From DATMYQ01 sp035560935 (lineage in GTDB: Bacteria > Bacillota > Negativicutes > Sporomusales > Sporomusaceae), in assembly GCA_035560935.1 (NCBI GenBank), contig DATMYQ010000241.1, positions 1 through 6,386 on the forward strand: 6,386 bases of DNA, in the 5' to 3' direction. Below are positions 6,385-6,386 of the stretch, piece by piece (position 1 is the first letter of the stretch; every line of letters begins with the position of its first letter). Under the pieces are notes generated by a model. The model saw only the letters and a list, made by a program, of their open reading frames with translations. It had not been told where the DNA came from and did not search any database. Position numbers and translations under genes: made by a program.

Positions 6385-6386
6385 AT

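Overview
The window holds four genes in two divergent blocks. It looks like a chromosomal segment of an anaerobic Firmicute, possibly from the Negativicutes/Clostridia side. The split two-subunit iron-sulfur L-serine dehydratase, the strong purine-rich Shine-Dalgarno (SD) sequences (AAGGAGG, AGGAGG) and the moderate base composition all fit that. The lineage is an inference; no rRNA or other phylogenetic marker is present. I see no mobile element, CRISPR array, tRNA or rRNA.

Layout, left to right. Positions 1-195 carry no gene I can support; one unfinished minus-strand frame runs off the left edge. Positions 196-3225 (minus) encode a protein of about 1000 residues. It has two tandem receiver-like domains, the first degenerate and the second with an apparently intact phosphorylation site. 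These are fused to a pyruvate phosphate dikinase/PEP-synthase type ATP-grasp domain and an uncharacterised C-terminal domain. The swivelling phosphohistidine domain and PEP/pyruvate barrel of real PEP synthases are absent. A rho-independent terminator (3240-3273, minus) separates it from the upstream gene. Positions 3299-4582 (minus) encode a 12-helix major facilitator superfamily transporter resembling the anion:cation symporter (ACS) group. A divergent intergenic region (4583-4806) carries candidate promoters for both directions and two short AT-rich inverted repeats. Positions 4807-5466 and 5481-6383 (plus) encode the beta and alpha subunits of L-serine dehydratase as a tightly coupled pair. 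A consensus-like promoter overlaps the last codons and stop codon of the alpha subunit and points out of the right edge.

How the genes may work together: SdaAB and SdaAA together deaminate L-serine to pyruvate and ammonia. The divergent transporter could bring in an organic acid or related anion that feeds the same central metabolism, and shared control from the intergenic region is possible, but its substrate cannot be read from sequence. The receiver/ATP-grasp protein is the least understood gene. Its relation to pyruvate/PEP metabolism rests only on domain ancestry and should not be taken as enzymatic annotation.
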